Shown here piece by piece: positions 18,349-27,760 of a DNA stretch of 64,000 nucleotides. Origin of the DNA: an uncultured Pelagibacteraceae bacterium (GTDB taxonomy: Bacteria > Pseudomonadota > Alphaproteobacteria > Pelagibacterales > Pelagibacteraceae); contig CACIWQ010000001.1 of assembly GCA_902590395.1 (NCBI GenBank), forward strand, positions 1 to 64,000, read 5' to 3'. The translations under genes and the position numbers were made by a program. Under the pieces are notes generated by a model that made no database searches, had not been told where the DNA came from, and saw nothing but the letters and a program-made list of their open reading frames with translations. Numbering within the stretch: position 1 is the stretch's first letter; every line of letters starts with the position of its first letter.

Positions 18349-19797
18349 ATGTTAAGTAGAATTAGAAAATTTTCATCCTCGATTTTTGCAAAGATTTTTT
18401 TAATTATCATTGCTATCCCTTTTATATTTTGGGGTATGGGGCCATTATTTACAGGAGGAAATCTCAACGTTATTGCCCAGATAGGAAAAAATAAAATTTC
18501 TACACAAGAGTTTGTAAATTTTTTGAAACAAAATAGAATTGACCAAGAAATAGCAGATTCTAATGCAATAGAAAAATTACTATCTAACTTCATTGGAAAA
18601 AAATTAATTGAAGAAGAAGTTAAAGATTTTAAAATTAAATTATCTGACAAATCGTTGACCAAAATTATAAAAAACGAAGATATTTTTAAGAAAGATAATA
18701 AATTTTCTAGAACAAAATATGAAAAATTTTTAGTTGAAAATAGTTTAGATGCAATTACTTTAGAAAATAATATAGCACTACAAAATAAAGAAGGACAATT
18801 TTTTGATTATATTGGTGGAGGACTAATGCCACCAAAATTTTTAGTGAATATTGCTTTCAACAAAGAAAATCAAAAAAGAAATATTCAAACAATTGATCTA
18901 AATAATATTCTACAGAAAAAATTCAATTTTTCTAATAAAGAAATTAAATCTTTTTATGATGAAAATAAAAATTTATATATTGATACTCAAAAATCAGTAA
19001 AGTTTGTTAATTTAGATCCGCAAAACTTAACCGGTAACGAGGAATATACTGATAAATTCTTTCAAAATATTGACGAGATCGATGATTTAATTGTTGAAGG
19101 TAAAGACTTAAATTTTATAGTAAATAAATTTAATTTGGATACTGTTGAACAAGAAACTTTTAGTAAATCTGATATTGAAAAAAATTCTGCAGATAAAAAT
19201 AAACTTCCTCCTAAGTTAATTAATAGTATTTTTAAAATTGATGAAAGTGATCCGACTATATTACTAGAAATTGAGAATGAATTTTTTGTAGTCGAATTAA
19301 TAAAATCTGAAAATTTTGAGCTAGATATTGCTGATGAATTAGTAAAAAAAGATATTCTATCAAAACTTTCTAATCAAATTAAAAGAAAATTTATCTCAGA
19401 AATTATTAATAAAATAAATAATAATAATTATGAAAAGAAAGATTTTGATAAATTATCAGTAAGTGAAAATGTTAAAATTGAAAAAATTAAAATAGAAAAT
19501 ATAAATGATAATAAATTACTTAAGCAAGAATTAGTTAATCAAATTTATGCTTACGCAGAAAAAAAGGTAATTGTTGTTGCTGATATTGGTTTTAGAGAAA
19601 GCTATTTGATTTATATTGATAAAATTGAAAATATTCCTTTAAATCAAAATCCTGATAATTTTAAAAAATATCTTATATTATCTAAAAAAAATATGGCTAA
19701 TAGAATATATAATACATATGACACTTACCTGAAAAATAAATATAAAATTGACATTAATTACAAAGCTTTAGATAGTATCAACAATGTTTCTAGATGA
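18349..19797 (+). CDS. PpiD/SurA-type periplasmic folding factor (reduced)
   Basis: The 482-residue protein starts with a PpiD-like anchor: basic MLSRIRKF, then one membrane helix (about 13-30) ending FWGMG. A SurA-N-like helical domain follows (about 45-190), with the characteristic ISTQEFVNF and a helix pair. The region 205-330 occupies the place of the parvulin PPIase domain but shows little of its conserved pattern, so catalysis is uncertain. It is shorter than the roughly 630 residues of enterobacterial PpiD. It overlaps trpE by 4 bp (ATGA), a linkage seen in many alphaproteobacteria. Confidence 0.82.
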   Translation: MLSRIRKFSSSIFAKIFLIIIAIPFIFWGMGPLFTGGNLNVIAQIGKNKISTQEFVNFLKQNRIDQEIADSNAIEKLLSNFIGKKLIEEEVKDFKIKLSDKSLTKIIKNEDIFKKDNKFSRTKYEKFLVENSLDAITLENNIALQNKEGQFFDYIGGGLMPPKFLVNIAFNKENQKRNIQTIDLNNILQKKFNFSNKEIKSFYDENKNLYIDTQKSVKFVNLDPQNLTGNEEYTDKFFQNIDEIDDLIVEGKDLNFIVNKFNLDTVEQETFSKSDIEKNSADKNKLPPKLINSIFKIDESDPTILLEIENEFFVVELIKSENFELDIADELVKKDILSKLSNQIKRKFISEIINKINNNNYEKKDFDKLSVSENVKIEKIKIENINDNKLLKQELVNQIYAYAEKKVIVVADIGFRESYLIYIDKIENIPLNQNPDNFKKYLILSKKNMANRIYNTYDTYLKNKYKIDINYKALDSINNVSR

Positions 19798-21257
19798 TTA
19801 TAAACACAAGTTTTAATACTTTTAAACAAAAACATAAAAAAAAGAAAAGTCAAATATTAGCTCATAGTACCAAATGTAATAATAATAATATTTTGGGAAA
19901 TGTAATTGACAATTTTCTTAGTAAAAAAAATAGTTTCATATTTGAATCTGTTGAAAAAAGAAAAATAAAGGGTCGTTACACAATAATTGGTGCAAATCCT
20001 GATAAAATTTGGGATTTTAATAAACAAAAAATTTATCTTGTAGAAAATAATAAAAAAAAAATAATAAATGGAAAACCATATATATTTCTTAAAAAGTTAA
20101 TTAAAAGTTTTAATTTTCCACTTCCAAAAAATCTGCCTCCTTTAAGCTCTCTTTTAGTAGGTTATTTTTCATATGATATAATTCGATATATAGAAAAGTT
20201 ACCTGATAAATGTGATGACGATTTAAAAATACCTGACATAAGAATTATTAGACCCAAAACTCTGATAATCCACGATAATTTGTACAAAAAGGTTTATTTT
20301 ATTATTAATTGTTTTGCTGATGAAAAAATTTCAAATTACTCTAAATATTATCTAAACCAAATTGAAAATATAAAAAACTTAAAAAAATTATTTTTTTCAA
20401 CTAAAATAAAACAAAAAAAAATAATTAAAAAAACAAAAAAGATAAAAGTTTCTTCTAATATAACTAAAAAAAAATTTAAAAGCATGGTAGTTAAAGCTAA
20501 AGAATACATCAAAAAAGGTGATATTTTTCAGGTTGTTTTAAGTCAAAGATTTAAAACTAAACTTACAAAATCTCCTCTAGAAATTTACAAAAAATTGCGA
20601 ATTTCTAACCCATCACCATTTATGTATTTTTTTAATTTCAATGATTTTCAAATTATTGGAAGTAGCCCAGAAATTTTGGTTAGATTAAGAAAAGATAAGA
20701 TTACCATAAGACCTATTGCCGGTACTCGGCCTAGAGGATCTAATTCAAAAAAAGACAGGTTTTATAAAAATCAACTTTTAAATGATAAAAAAGAATTATC
20801 TGAACATCTAATGTTGTTAGATTTAGGCAGAAATGATGTAGGAAAAGTTTCAAAAATTAATACCGTTAGAGTTACTGAAAAATTTAAAGTCGAAAAATAT
20901 TCGCACGTTATGCATATAGTTTCTAATGTCGAGGGTAAATTTAACAAAAAATATGAATTACTAGATACAATGTTAGCGGGGTTTCCAGCGGGAACTGTGT
21001 CTGGCGCACCTAAAATAAGAGCTATGGAAATTATAGATAAACTCGAAAAATCTAAAAGAAAAATGTACGCAGGTGCAATTGGTTATTTTTCTGCAAATCA
21101 AAATTTTGATACATGTATTGCTTTAAGAACTGCACTTATTAAAAACAATAATTTCTATATACAATCTGGTGCTGGAATAGTTGCTGATAGTATTCCTGAA
21201 AACGAATACCTTGAAACAGTAAATAAAGCTAAAGCTTTAATAAACTCGTTAAACTAA
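19794..21257 (+). CDS. trpE: Anthranilate synthase component I
   Basis: The 487-residue enzyme makes anthranilate from chorismate, using ammonia from TrpG. The chorismate-binding half carries IGSSPEILVR, RPIAGTRPRG, LLDLGRNDVGKVS, FPAGTVSGAPK and GAGIVADSIPENEY. The start ATG overlaps the stop of the preceding gene. It is a free-standing TrpE, unlike the TrpE-TrpG fusion of rhizobia. No attenuation leader precedes it, so control by tryptophan may be only by enzyme feedback. Confidence 0.97.
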   Translation: MIINTSFNTFKQKHKKKKSQILAHSTKCNNNNILGNVIDNFLSKKNSFIFESVEKRKIKGRYTIIGANPDKIWDFNKQKIYLVENNKKKIINGKPYIFLKKLIKSFNFPLPKNLPPLSSLLVGYFSYDIIRYIEKLPDKCDDDLKIPDIRIIRPKTLIIHDNLYKKVYFIINCFADEKISNYSKYYLNQIENIKNLKKLFFSTKIKQKKIIKKTKKIKVSSNITKKKFKSMVVKAKEYIKKGDIFQVVLSQRFKTKLTKSPLEIYKKLRISNPSPFMYFFNFNDFQIIGSSPEILVRLRKDKITIRPIAGTRPRGSNSKKDRFYKNQLLNDKKELSEHLMLLDLGRNDVGKVSKINTVRVTEKFKVEKYSHVMHIVSNVEGKFNKKYELLDTMLAGFPAGTVSGAPKIRAMEIIDKLEKSKRKMYAGAIGYFSANQNFDTCIALRTALIKNNNFYIQSGAGIVADSIPENEYLETVNKAKALINSLN

Positions 21258-21262
21258 AAATT

Positions 21263-21829
21263 ATGAAAATATTACTTATAGATAACTATGATAGTTTTAC
21301 TTACAATTTATATCATTATTTATCGTCTCTCAGGTGCAAGGTTGACGTTTTTCGAAATGATAAGATTAATGCCAATGTTATTAAAAAAAATAAATACAAA
21401 AAAATAGTAATATCCCCAGGACCAGGTAATCCTAACCAGGCAGGATCTTGCCTAAAAATAGTTAAGAAATTTTATAAAACTACACCTATTTTAGGTGTAT
21501 GTTTAGGCCACCAAGTTATTGGTCAAGTTTTTGGATCTAAAATTGTTATAGCTAAAAAAATTATGCATGGAAAAACAAGTAAGATTAAACATCATGGAAT
21601 AGGTATTTTTAAAGGTTTAAAAAATAGCATATATGCAACGAGATATCACAGCTTAATCATAGATAGAAAAACTATGGCTAAAGAACTAATTATTACTGCT
21701 GAAACTGAAGATAAAACAGTTATGGGTATTATGCATAAAAAATATAATGTCCATGGAGTTCAATTTCATCCTGAAAGTTTTAAAACTCCAGAGGGTATGA
21801 AAATATTGAAAAATTTTTTAAAATATTAA
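21263..21829 (+). CDS. trpG: Anthranilate synthase component II (glutamine amidotransferase)
   Basis: The 188-residue class I amidotransferase releases ammonia from glutamine for TrpE. It begins LLIDNYDSFTYNL, has the oxyanion region SPGPGNP at 51-57, the nucleophile Cys80 in LGVCLGHQ, and the His/Glu pair in VQFHPESF. It is 5 bp after trpE and 6 bp before trpD. The same subunit can serve p-aminobenzoate synthase in some bacteria. Confidence 0.96.
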   Translation: MKILLIDNYDSFTYNLYHYLSSLRCKVDVFRNDKINANVIKKNKYKKIVISPGPGNPNQAGSCLKIVKKFYKTTPILGVCLGHQVIGQVFGSKIVIAKKIMHGKTSKIKHHGIGIFKGLKNSIYATRYHSLIIDRKTMAKELIITAETEDKTVMGIMHKKYNVHGVQFHPESFKTPEGMKILKNFLKY

Positions 21830-21835
21830 TTAATT

Positions 21836-22840
21836 ATGAGTAATTCAAAAAATCTCATCAATAAAATAGCACAAGGAAAAAATCTTAGTTTTGACGAAAG
21901 CAAGACTATCTTCTTAAATATTATGAGTGGAGAAATAAATGACGATCTTATTCACAATTTTTTAACTAATTTATCTAAAAAGGGGGAAACTTCTGAAGAA
22001 ATAGCTGGTGGAGTTTATGTACTAAGAGAAAAAGCATTAAAAGTAAAAACGTCCGAATATATAATCGATACCTGTGGCACGGGAGGAGATGGAAAAAATA
22101 CACTGAACATTTCTACTGCTTCTTCTCTCCTTTTGGCTAGCATGGGTATAAAAGTTGCGAAACATGGAAACAAAGCTTTGTCATCAAAATGTGGTTCGGC
22201 GGACGTTCTGGAAAGATTAAAAATCAATATAAATTTGCAGCCAGATGGAGTCATTAAAAGTATAGAAAAAAATAATTTTGGATTTATGTTTGCCCCAAAT
22301 TACCATTTAACAATGAAATATGTGGCTCCAATAAGAAAAAAAATTGGTTCAAGGACAATATTTAATTTGCTAGGTCCCTTAAGCAGCCCTGCTAACGTAA
22401 AAAGGCAAGTGGTTGGTGTGTTTGATAAAAAATGGTTACTACCTTTTGCTAACGCATTAAAAAATCTTAATTCTGAACATGCGTGGATTGTACATAGTGA
22501 AGATGGCATGGATGAAATTTCTCCGTTTGCACCAACTAATGTTGTTGAATTAAAAAATAATAAAATTACTGAATTTACATTAGAACCAAAAAATTTAGGA
22601 ATTAAATTTAATGATCCTAATAATTTGCAGGGTAAAGATGCGGATTATAATGCTAGCAAGATAATAGATATATTTAGTGGAAAAAGAAATGAATTTTCAG
22701 AAGCTGTATGTTTAAATGCAGCAGCTGCACTTATGGTCGCCAATAAAGCAAATAATTTTGAAGAAGCGTACAAAAATACAAAAAATCATCTAGAAGCGGG
22801 AAAAGCATTAATTCACTTAAAAAAAATTCAAACTTTTTAA
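21836..22840 (+). CDS. trpD: Anthranilate phosphoribosyltransferase
   Basis: The 334-residue enzyme transfers phosphoribose from PRPP to anthranilate. DTCGTGGDGKNTLNIST is the PRPP-binding loop, KHGNKALSSKCGSADVLE the substrate loop, and FAPNYHLTMKYVAPIRK plus RTIFNLLGPL complete the family pattern. It sits third in trpEGDC; trpF, trpB and trpA are not in the window. Confidence 0.97.
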   Translation: MSNSKNLINKIAQGKNLSFDESKTIFLNIMSGEINDDLIHNFLTNLSKKGETSEEIAGGVYVLREKALKVKTSEYIIDTCGTGGDGKNTLNISTASSLLLASMGIKVAKHGNKALSSKCGSADVLERLKININLQPDGVIKSIEKNNFGFMFAPNYHLTMKYVAPIRKKIGSRTIFNLLGPLSSPANVKRQVVGVFDKKWLLPFANALKNLNSEHAWIVHSEDGMDEISPFAPTNVVELKNNKITEFTLEPKNLGIKFNDPNNLQGKDADYNASKIIDIFSGKRNEFSEAVCLNAAAALMVANKANNFEEAYKNTKNHLEAGKALIHLKKIQTF

Positions 22841-22844
22841 AATA

Positions 22845-23645
22845 ATGAATATTTTAGAAAAAATTACTGAGAAAAAAAAGGAAACATTAAAAAATTATAA
22901 AAAAAAATACTCTACATCTATCTTATTAAATTATATTAAAAAAATAAAAAACTTTTCAAATTTCCAGGAAAAAATATTAAAAAGAACTTCAGAAAAAAAA
23001 ATCTCTATTATTGCTGAAATTAAAAAAGCTAGTCCGTCAGCCGGTATGATTGTAAAAGATTTTGATCATCTAAAAATTGCTAAAGCATACGTAGAAAATG
23101 ATGCTTCCTTTTTATCTGTTTTAACAGAAGAAGATTTCTTTTTGGGTAATCTTGATTTTATAAAAGACATAAAAGATATTTATAATATACCAATATTATG
23201 CAAAGATTTTTTTATTGACACTTACCAAGTTCCATTGGTTAAAAGTTTTGGTGCTGATTGTATATTGGTAATTTTATCAGCCCTAGATATAAAACTTGCT
23301 AAAGATTTATACCAAACAGCAAATGATTTAAATATTTCAACAATAATTGAAGTCCACACTGAAAATGAAGCTGAACAAGCACTATCTTTTGATGATGCTA
23401 TCATTGGTATAAACAATAGAAATTTAAAAACTCTAGAAGTATCATTAAATACATCTATAAAGCTTGCAAAGATTTTAGAAAGTCACAAAAAACCACTTGT
23501 ATGTGAGAGCGGAATAGGTTCTAAAGATAGCGTAAAATTTGTAATCGAAAATACTGGTATTTATAATTTTCTTATCGGAGAATCACTTCTTAAAAGTTTC
23601 AATCCGGGAATGGAACTGAAGAAATATACTCAAATAAAGCTTTAA
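22845..23645 (+). CDS. trpC: Indole-3-glycerol phosphate synthase
   Basis: The 266-residue TIM barrel forms indole-3-glycerol phosphate. IIAEIKKASPSAGMI gives the catalytic lysine, LCKDFFID the second lysine, and IGINNRNLKTLEV and CESGIGS the phosphate and product site. It is monofunctional, not fused to TrpF. A 72-bp gap with the SOS box follows before the chosen lexA start. Confidence 0.97.
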   Translation: MNILEKITEKKKETLKNYKKKYSTSILLNYIKKIKNFSNFQEKILKRTSEKKISIIAEIKKASPSAGMIVKDFDHLKIAKAYVENDASFLSVLTEEDFFLGNLDFIKDIKDIYNIPILCKDFFIDTYQVPLVKSFGADCILVILSALDIKLAKDLYQTANDLNISTIIEVHTENEAEQALSFDDAIIGINNRNLKTLEVSLNTSIKLAKILESHKKPLVCESGIGSKDSVKFVIENTGIYNFLIGESLLKSFNPGMELKKYTQIKL

Positions 23646-23679
23646 AAATAAGCCTTTTAACATCATTGATTTATAATTA

Positions 23680-23694
23680 GAACTTTTATAGAAC
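23680..23694 (+). promoter_or_regulatory. LexA-binding SOS box in the lexA promoter
   Basis: GAAC at 23680-23683 and GAAC at 23691-23694, seven bases apart, form the direct repeat GAAC-N7-GAAC known as the alphaproteobacterial LexA site. It lies 23 bp before the preferred lexA start at 23718. TTGATT at 23666-23671 with TAGAAC at 23689-23694, 17 bp apart, is a possible promoter that the box would cover. Autorepression of lexA is the expected consequence. Confidence 0.85.
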
Positions 23695-23717
23695 ATTAAA
23701 TGTACGATATTTGTTCT

Positions 23718-24395
23718 ATGCTTACAAAAAAACAAAGAAATTTACTAATATTTATTAACAAAAAAATAAGATCTACAGGTGTTTCTCCCTCTTATGAGGA
23801 AATGAAAAACTCCTTAAATTTAAAATCAAAATCAGGAATACACAGGCTTATTTCTGCTTTAGAAGAAAGGGGTTTTGTTAAGAGACTTGCCCATAAAGCT
23901 CGAGCATTAGAGGTTTTAAAATTGCCAGAGACTGCCAGTGCAAATGATATATATAACTCTTTTTCTCCTAGTGTAATAAAAGGCGGATTAGACCAAGCCA
24001 ATAAAAAAAACAGTATGAATGAAGTGCCTATATTAGGTAAAATTGCAGCAGGAACTCCAATAGAAGCTATTCAAAATGAGGTTAGTAAAGTTATTCTGCC
24101 TGAAGCCATAAGTAATAATGGTGAGCATTTTGGTTTAAAAATTAGCGGTGATTCAATGACTGATGCTGGAATTAATGATGGTGATACAGTAATTGTAAAA
24201 AAAACCAATACTGCTGAAAATGGACAAATAGTTGTTGCATTAATAGACGATCACGAAGCGATGTTAAAAAGAATAAGAAAAAAAGGTAAAGTGGTAGCTC
24301 TTGAAAGTGCAAATAAAAGATATGAGACAAAAATTTTCGGTCCTGATCGAGTAAAAGTTCAAGGTGTGCTTGTATCTTTATATAGAAACTTCTAA
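23718..24395 (+). CDS. lexA: SOS repressor LexA
   Basis: From the ATG at 23718 the protein has 225 residues. The N-terminal winged helix begins [13 protein letters not shown] and recognises DNA through [21 protein letters not shown]. The C-terminal S24 peptidase domain has the cleavage pair Ala111-Gly112 (KIAAG), nucleophile Ser146 in GDSMTDAG and Lys184 in MLKRIRKKG, so self-cleavage should work. An in-frame ATG at 23700 exists, but it is 5 bp from the SOS box and would sit at the likely transcription start; MLTKKQ matches the normal family start. gltX follows after 22 bp and may be co-transcribed. Confidence 0.96.
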   Translation: MLTKKQRNLLIFINKKIRSTGVSPSYEEMKNSLNLKSKSGIHRLISALEERGFVKRLAHKARALEVLKLPETASANDIYNSFSPSVIKGGLDQANKKNSMNEVPILGKIAAGTPIEAIQNEVSKVILPEAISNNGEHFGLKISGDSMTDAGINDGDTVIVKKTNTAENGQIVVALIDDHEAMLKRIRKKGKVVALESANKRYETKIFGPDRVKVQGVLVSLYRNF

Positions 24396-24417
24396 AAAAA
24401 TAGTCTAATAATATTTA

Positions 24418-25812
24418 ATGGATTTAGTAGCAACTAGATTTGCTCCCTCTCCTACGGGACCATTGCACATCGGTGGAATAAGAACAGCTCTATTTAATTG
24501 GTTGTTTTCAAAAAATAACAAAGGCAAGTTTTATTTAAGAATTGAAGATACTGATAAAGATAGGTCAAAAGATATATATAAAAGCCAAATCATCCAGTCG
24601 CTAAAATGGATTGGAATTCAACATGATGATAAGGAATATATTCAATCAGAAAAAATTGTTAAGCATAAAGAAATTGCAAATGAACTACTAAAAAAAGGTT
24701 TCGCATATAAATGTTATTGCACAGAAAATGAAATTGCAGAACAAAAAGCAAAAGCCAAAAAAATGGGAACTCCATTTATTTATAATAGAAAATGTAGAGA
24801 TTCTAAAAATCTTAAAATTACTGAAAATATAAACCCTGTAATAAGATTTAAAAGTAAAATTAGTGGAAACGCTATTGTAAAAGATCTAGTACAAGGAGAG
24901 ATAAATATTTCAAATTCTACTATAGAGGACTTCATTATACTTCGTAAAGACGGAACACCTACATATCAATTGTCTGCGGTTGTAGATGATCATTTAATGA
25001 ATATTTCTCACATTATAAGAGGAGACGATCATAAAATAAATACTTTTAAACAAAAACAAATTTATGAAGCTATGAAATGGAAAATACCAGAATTTGCTCA
25101 CATTCCTTTAATACATAGCTCAGACGGCAAAAAACTCTCAAAAAGAGATAGCACTTCAAATTTATCTGAGTACATTAAAATTGGAATTTTACCTGAGGCT
25201 CTAAGAAATTATTTACTTAGATTGGGATGGTCTCATAAGGACAAGGAGATTTTTTCTCTTGAAGAAAGTATAAAATATTTCAATTTATCAGGAGTAGGAA
25301 AATCTCCTTCAAAATTAGATAAAGTTCGTATTTTATCAATAAATGAACATTACATTAAGAATATGAAGGAAAAAGACCTATACAAAAATTTCAAGGAATA
25401 TTGTCAAATTCATAAAAAAAAGATTGATGGCAATTTGGAAAATAAAATAATGAATTCTATGTATTTTCTTAAAAATAAAGCAAAATGTTTAGAAGATATT
25501 TACAAAAATGCAGAATATATAATAATAAAAGAGCTAAATATAAATCCGGGAGATCATGCCCTAATAGATGATAATTCTAAAAAAATTATTAAAGATTTTA
25601 ATGAAAAAATTAAAGAAAGTAAAAAATTTGATAAAGGGTTTTTAGAAAAGTGTATAAATGACTTAATAGAGAAGCATAAAACTAATTTGAAAGGTGTTGG
25701 GCAGCCTTTAAGAATTATGCTTACCGGATCAAAGTTCGGTCCTGGAATCTACGATATAATACTTTCTTTGGGTAAAGAAGAAGTTGAAAAAAGATTAAAT
25801 AAATTATCTTAA
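24418..25812 (+). CDS. gltX: Glutamyl-tRNA synthetase
   Basis: The 464-residue class I synthetase carries the HIGH-type motif in FAPSPTGPLHIGG and the KMSKS-type motif as KLSKRD near 242-247. CYCTENEI near 100 is the zinc-ribbon region with two of its cysteines. The length matches bacterial GltX. Many alphaproteobacteria have two GltX copies, one able to charge tRNA-Gln as substrate for GatCAB; which type this is cannot be decided here. It follows lexA by 22 bp and overlaps the convergent lpxB by 9 bp. Confidence 0.96.
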   Translation: MDLVATRFAPSPTGPLHIGGIRTALFNWLFSKNNKGKFYLRIEDTDKDRSKDIYKSQIIQSLKWIGIQHDDKEYIQSEKIVKHKEIANELLKKGFAYKCYCTENEIAEQKAKAKKMGTPFIYNRKCRDSKNLKITENINPVIRFKSKISGNAIVKDLVQGEINISNSTIEDFIILRKDGTPTYQLSAVVDDHLMNISHIIRGDDHKINTFKQKQIYEAMKWKIPEFAHIPLIHSSDGKKLSKRDSTSNLSEYIKIGILPEALRNYLLRLGWSHKDKEIFSLEESIKYFNLSGVGKSPSKLDKVRILSINEHYIKNMKEKDLYKNFKEYCQIHKKKIDGNLENKIMNSMYFLKNKAKCLEDIYKNAEYIIIKELNINPGDHALIDDNSKKIIKDFNEKIKESKKFDKGFLEKCINDLIEKHKTNLKGVGQPLRIMLTGSKFGPGIYDIILSLGKEEVEKRLNKLS

Positions 25813-26940
25813 ATAACTGTTCAAAACTGAAGCTGCTTTTTCTGCTGAGGAAGTTTCCGTTTTTATATCTTTTAATATTTTATTACAGCTTAAAATCTGT
25901 TCTTTGCACAGCTCGGGATTTTTAATAAATTTGTCAAATAGTTCGAAGATCGTTTTATAGTTGCATTTAGATTGAAGCAATTCAGGTATAATTTCAAAAT
26001 TAGAGATAATATTAAAAATATTTGCATATTTAATTTTAACTAATCTTTTAATTATAAAAAAATTTAAAAAATTCATTTTATAAATAATTATAGAAGGTAT
26101 TTGAGCATTGGAAATTTCTAAAGATATAGTTCCAGATTTAGCTATCGCAAATATAGAATTAGATAGTATATGATTTTTTATACTTTCATCTGAAACAATT
26201 TTATAATTTTTTAAGTCCGAAGAATCTAAAATTTTTTTTACTTTATCGTTTAATTTTAATGTAGAATGAAAAATATAGTCAAAACTTTTATATTTTTTAT
26301 TAGATAATTTAATAAAATTTATAAGAATTGGCATAAACGTCTTAATTTCACTTAAACGACTTCCTGGAAATATCGATATAATCTTTTTATTTTTATCTAG
26401 CAAGTTGCCTAGATCAATTTTATCTTTGCCCTTAACATCTAAGAGTGGGTGTCCAACAAAAGTCGACGTAATATCATTTTTATCATAATATTTTTTTTCA
26501 AATTTGAACAATAACATCATATGATCAATATACTTCTTAATCTTTTTTAATCTACTTTCTCTCCATAACCAAATTTTCGGTGAAACATAATGTATTGTTT
26601 TAATATTATTATTTTTACTTTTTACCATTTTAGCGACTCTTAAAGTGAAGTCAGGACTATCTACTGAAAATAGAATATCGGGATTAAATTCTAGTATTTT
26701 TTCTACAGTATAATTAATTTTTTTTTTTATCTTAAATAAATTTAAAAACACCTTGGTAAATCCAAGATAAGTAATATCTTCTAATTTGTATATTGATGAG
26801 ACGCCTTTTGATTTAAGATTTTCTCCTCCTACTGATAAATATTTCAAATTGGCATTAATATTTTTAAGCTTTGAAATCGCACTTGCTGCCAATCTATCGC
26901 CGGAAGGTTCGCCTGTTAAAATAAATACTCTCTTTTGCAT
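25804..26940 (-). CDS. lpxB: Lipid-A-disaccharide synthase
   Basis: The 378-residue GT19 enzyme joins UDP-2,3-diacylglucosamine and lipid X to form the lipid A disaccharide at the inner membrane. TGEPSGDRLAA near the N-terminus, SVDSPDFTLR, KIWLWRESR, FVGHPLLD, FPGSRLSEI and AKSGTISLE are family motifs. It closes the minus-strand block of lpxD-fabZ-lpxA-lpxI-lpxB and starts 1 bp after lpxI. Confidence 0.96.
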   Translation of the reverse strand: MQKRVFILTGEPSGDRLAASAISKLKNINANLKYLSVGGENLKSKGVSSIYKLEDITYLGFTKVFLNLFKIKKKINYTVEKILEFNPDILFSVDSPDFTLRVAKMVKSKNNNIKTIHYVSPKIWLWRESRLKKIKKYIDHMMLLFKFEKKYYDKNDITSTFVGHPLLDVKGKDKIDLGNLLDKNKKIISIFPGSRLSEIKTFMPILINFIKLSNKKYKSFDYIFHSTLKLNDKVKKILDSSDLKNYKIVSDESIKNHILSNSIFAIAKSGTISLEISNAQIPSIIIYKMNFLNFFIIKRLVKIKYANIFNIISNFEIIPELLQSKCNYKTIFELFDKFIKNPELCKEQILSCNKILKDIKTETSSAEKAASVLNSYLR

Positions 26941-26941
26941 A

Positions 26942-27754
26942 TTAAATAGCGCAGATAAACATCTTATTTTTGTTAGCCAAATTAATACATTTTATCTTAT
27001 CTAAAAAAATACTTTGATTAGCTTTAACAACTATGCCTTTAAGACCAATCTTGATACATTTTTTTATTGTTTTGATTCCTACGGTAGGTAAATCAACGCG
27101 TAGATCCTGGTCACGTTTTGGAAATTTTAAAAGAATACCATTTTTTCTTTGGGTATTTGATAGCTTCTTAAATACTTTTTGAGATTTATTTAACATAAAA
27201 TCTGTACCTTGGGGGCCTTCTATTGCGATTATGTGACCATTAGAAATAACAATTCCTTGTCCAATATTTCTTCTGCTTAAATCAGTAATTATATTTTTTC
27301 CTTTTATCATGTCCGTTTTGTTTAAAAAATTAGGCTTAATTTTTGTATAGCTTCCTTTTTTTAATAATAATTCTCGATTATAAAAAGTAGAGCTAATAAT
27401 ATTAAAACCTTCTTTATTAAAAATTTTGATCACTTCCTTTATAATTGAAGCATCTCCTTTTTTTGAACCGATAATGATTTTTGGTAAATAATAAAGAGCC
27501 TTCAAATCAAACTTTGTTTTAGAAAAATTTGGTGTTTTAACTTTTCCTGCAAAAATAATTTTTTTACATTTATGAAATTTAAGAATCGATACAGCTCTTC
27601 CAAGTTGACCGATTGATAAAGAGTAAGAATTTGTATTTTTTTTAAATATTTTCTTCTTCGTTATATCTATTATAACAAATTTTTTGTTTAATAATTTTAG
27701 TTTTCTTATAATTAAATCACCCAACTGGGTCTCGCCAAGCACTAAGCCTATCAT
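26942..27754 (-). CDS. lpxI: UDP-2,3-diacylglucosamine pyrophosphatase LpxI
   Basis: The 270-residue protein belongs to the LpxI (DUF1009) family that replaces LpxH in alphaproteobacteria. It hydrolyses UDP-2,3-diacylglucosamine to lipid X and UMP. IGQLGRAVSILK, DLSRRNIGQGIVI, AIEGPQGTDFML, KFPKRDQDLRVDLPTVG and GIVVKANQS match the family. The frame also allows a TTG one codon earlier (27757); the ATG at 27754 is preferred. Its place between lpxA and lpxB completes a full route to the lipid A disaccharide. Confidence 0.93.
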   Translation of the reverse strand: MIGLVLGETQLGDLIIRKLKLLNKKFVIIDITKKKIFKKNTNSYSLSIGQLGRAVSILKFHKCKKIIFAGKVKTPNFSKTKFDLKALYYLPKIIIGSKKGDASIIKEVIKIFNKEGFNIISSTFYNRELLLKKGSYTKIKPNFLNKTDMIKGKNIITDLSRRNIGQGIVISNGHIIAIEGPQGTDFMLNKSQKVFKKLSNTQRKNGILLKFPKRDQDLRVDLPTVGIKTIKKCIKIGLKGIVVKANQSIFLDKIKCINLANKNKMFICAI

Positions 27755-27760
27755 CAATAA

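Noticed and set aside
18273-18662. Minus-strand 129-residue ORF overlapping the tpiA start and the PpiD-like gene
   Set aside because: Overlaps two well-supported genes and has no recognisable domain.
19700-19800. Trp attenuator or leader peptide before trpE
   Set aside because: trpE starts inside the stop of the preceding gene and no Trp-rich short ORF or competing hairpins are present.
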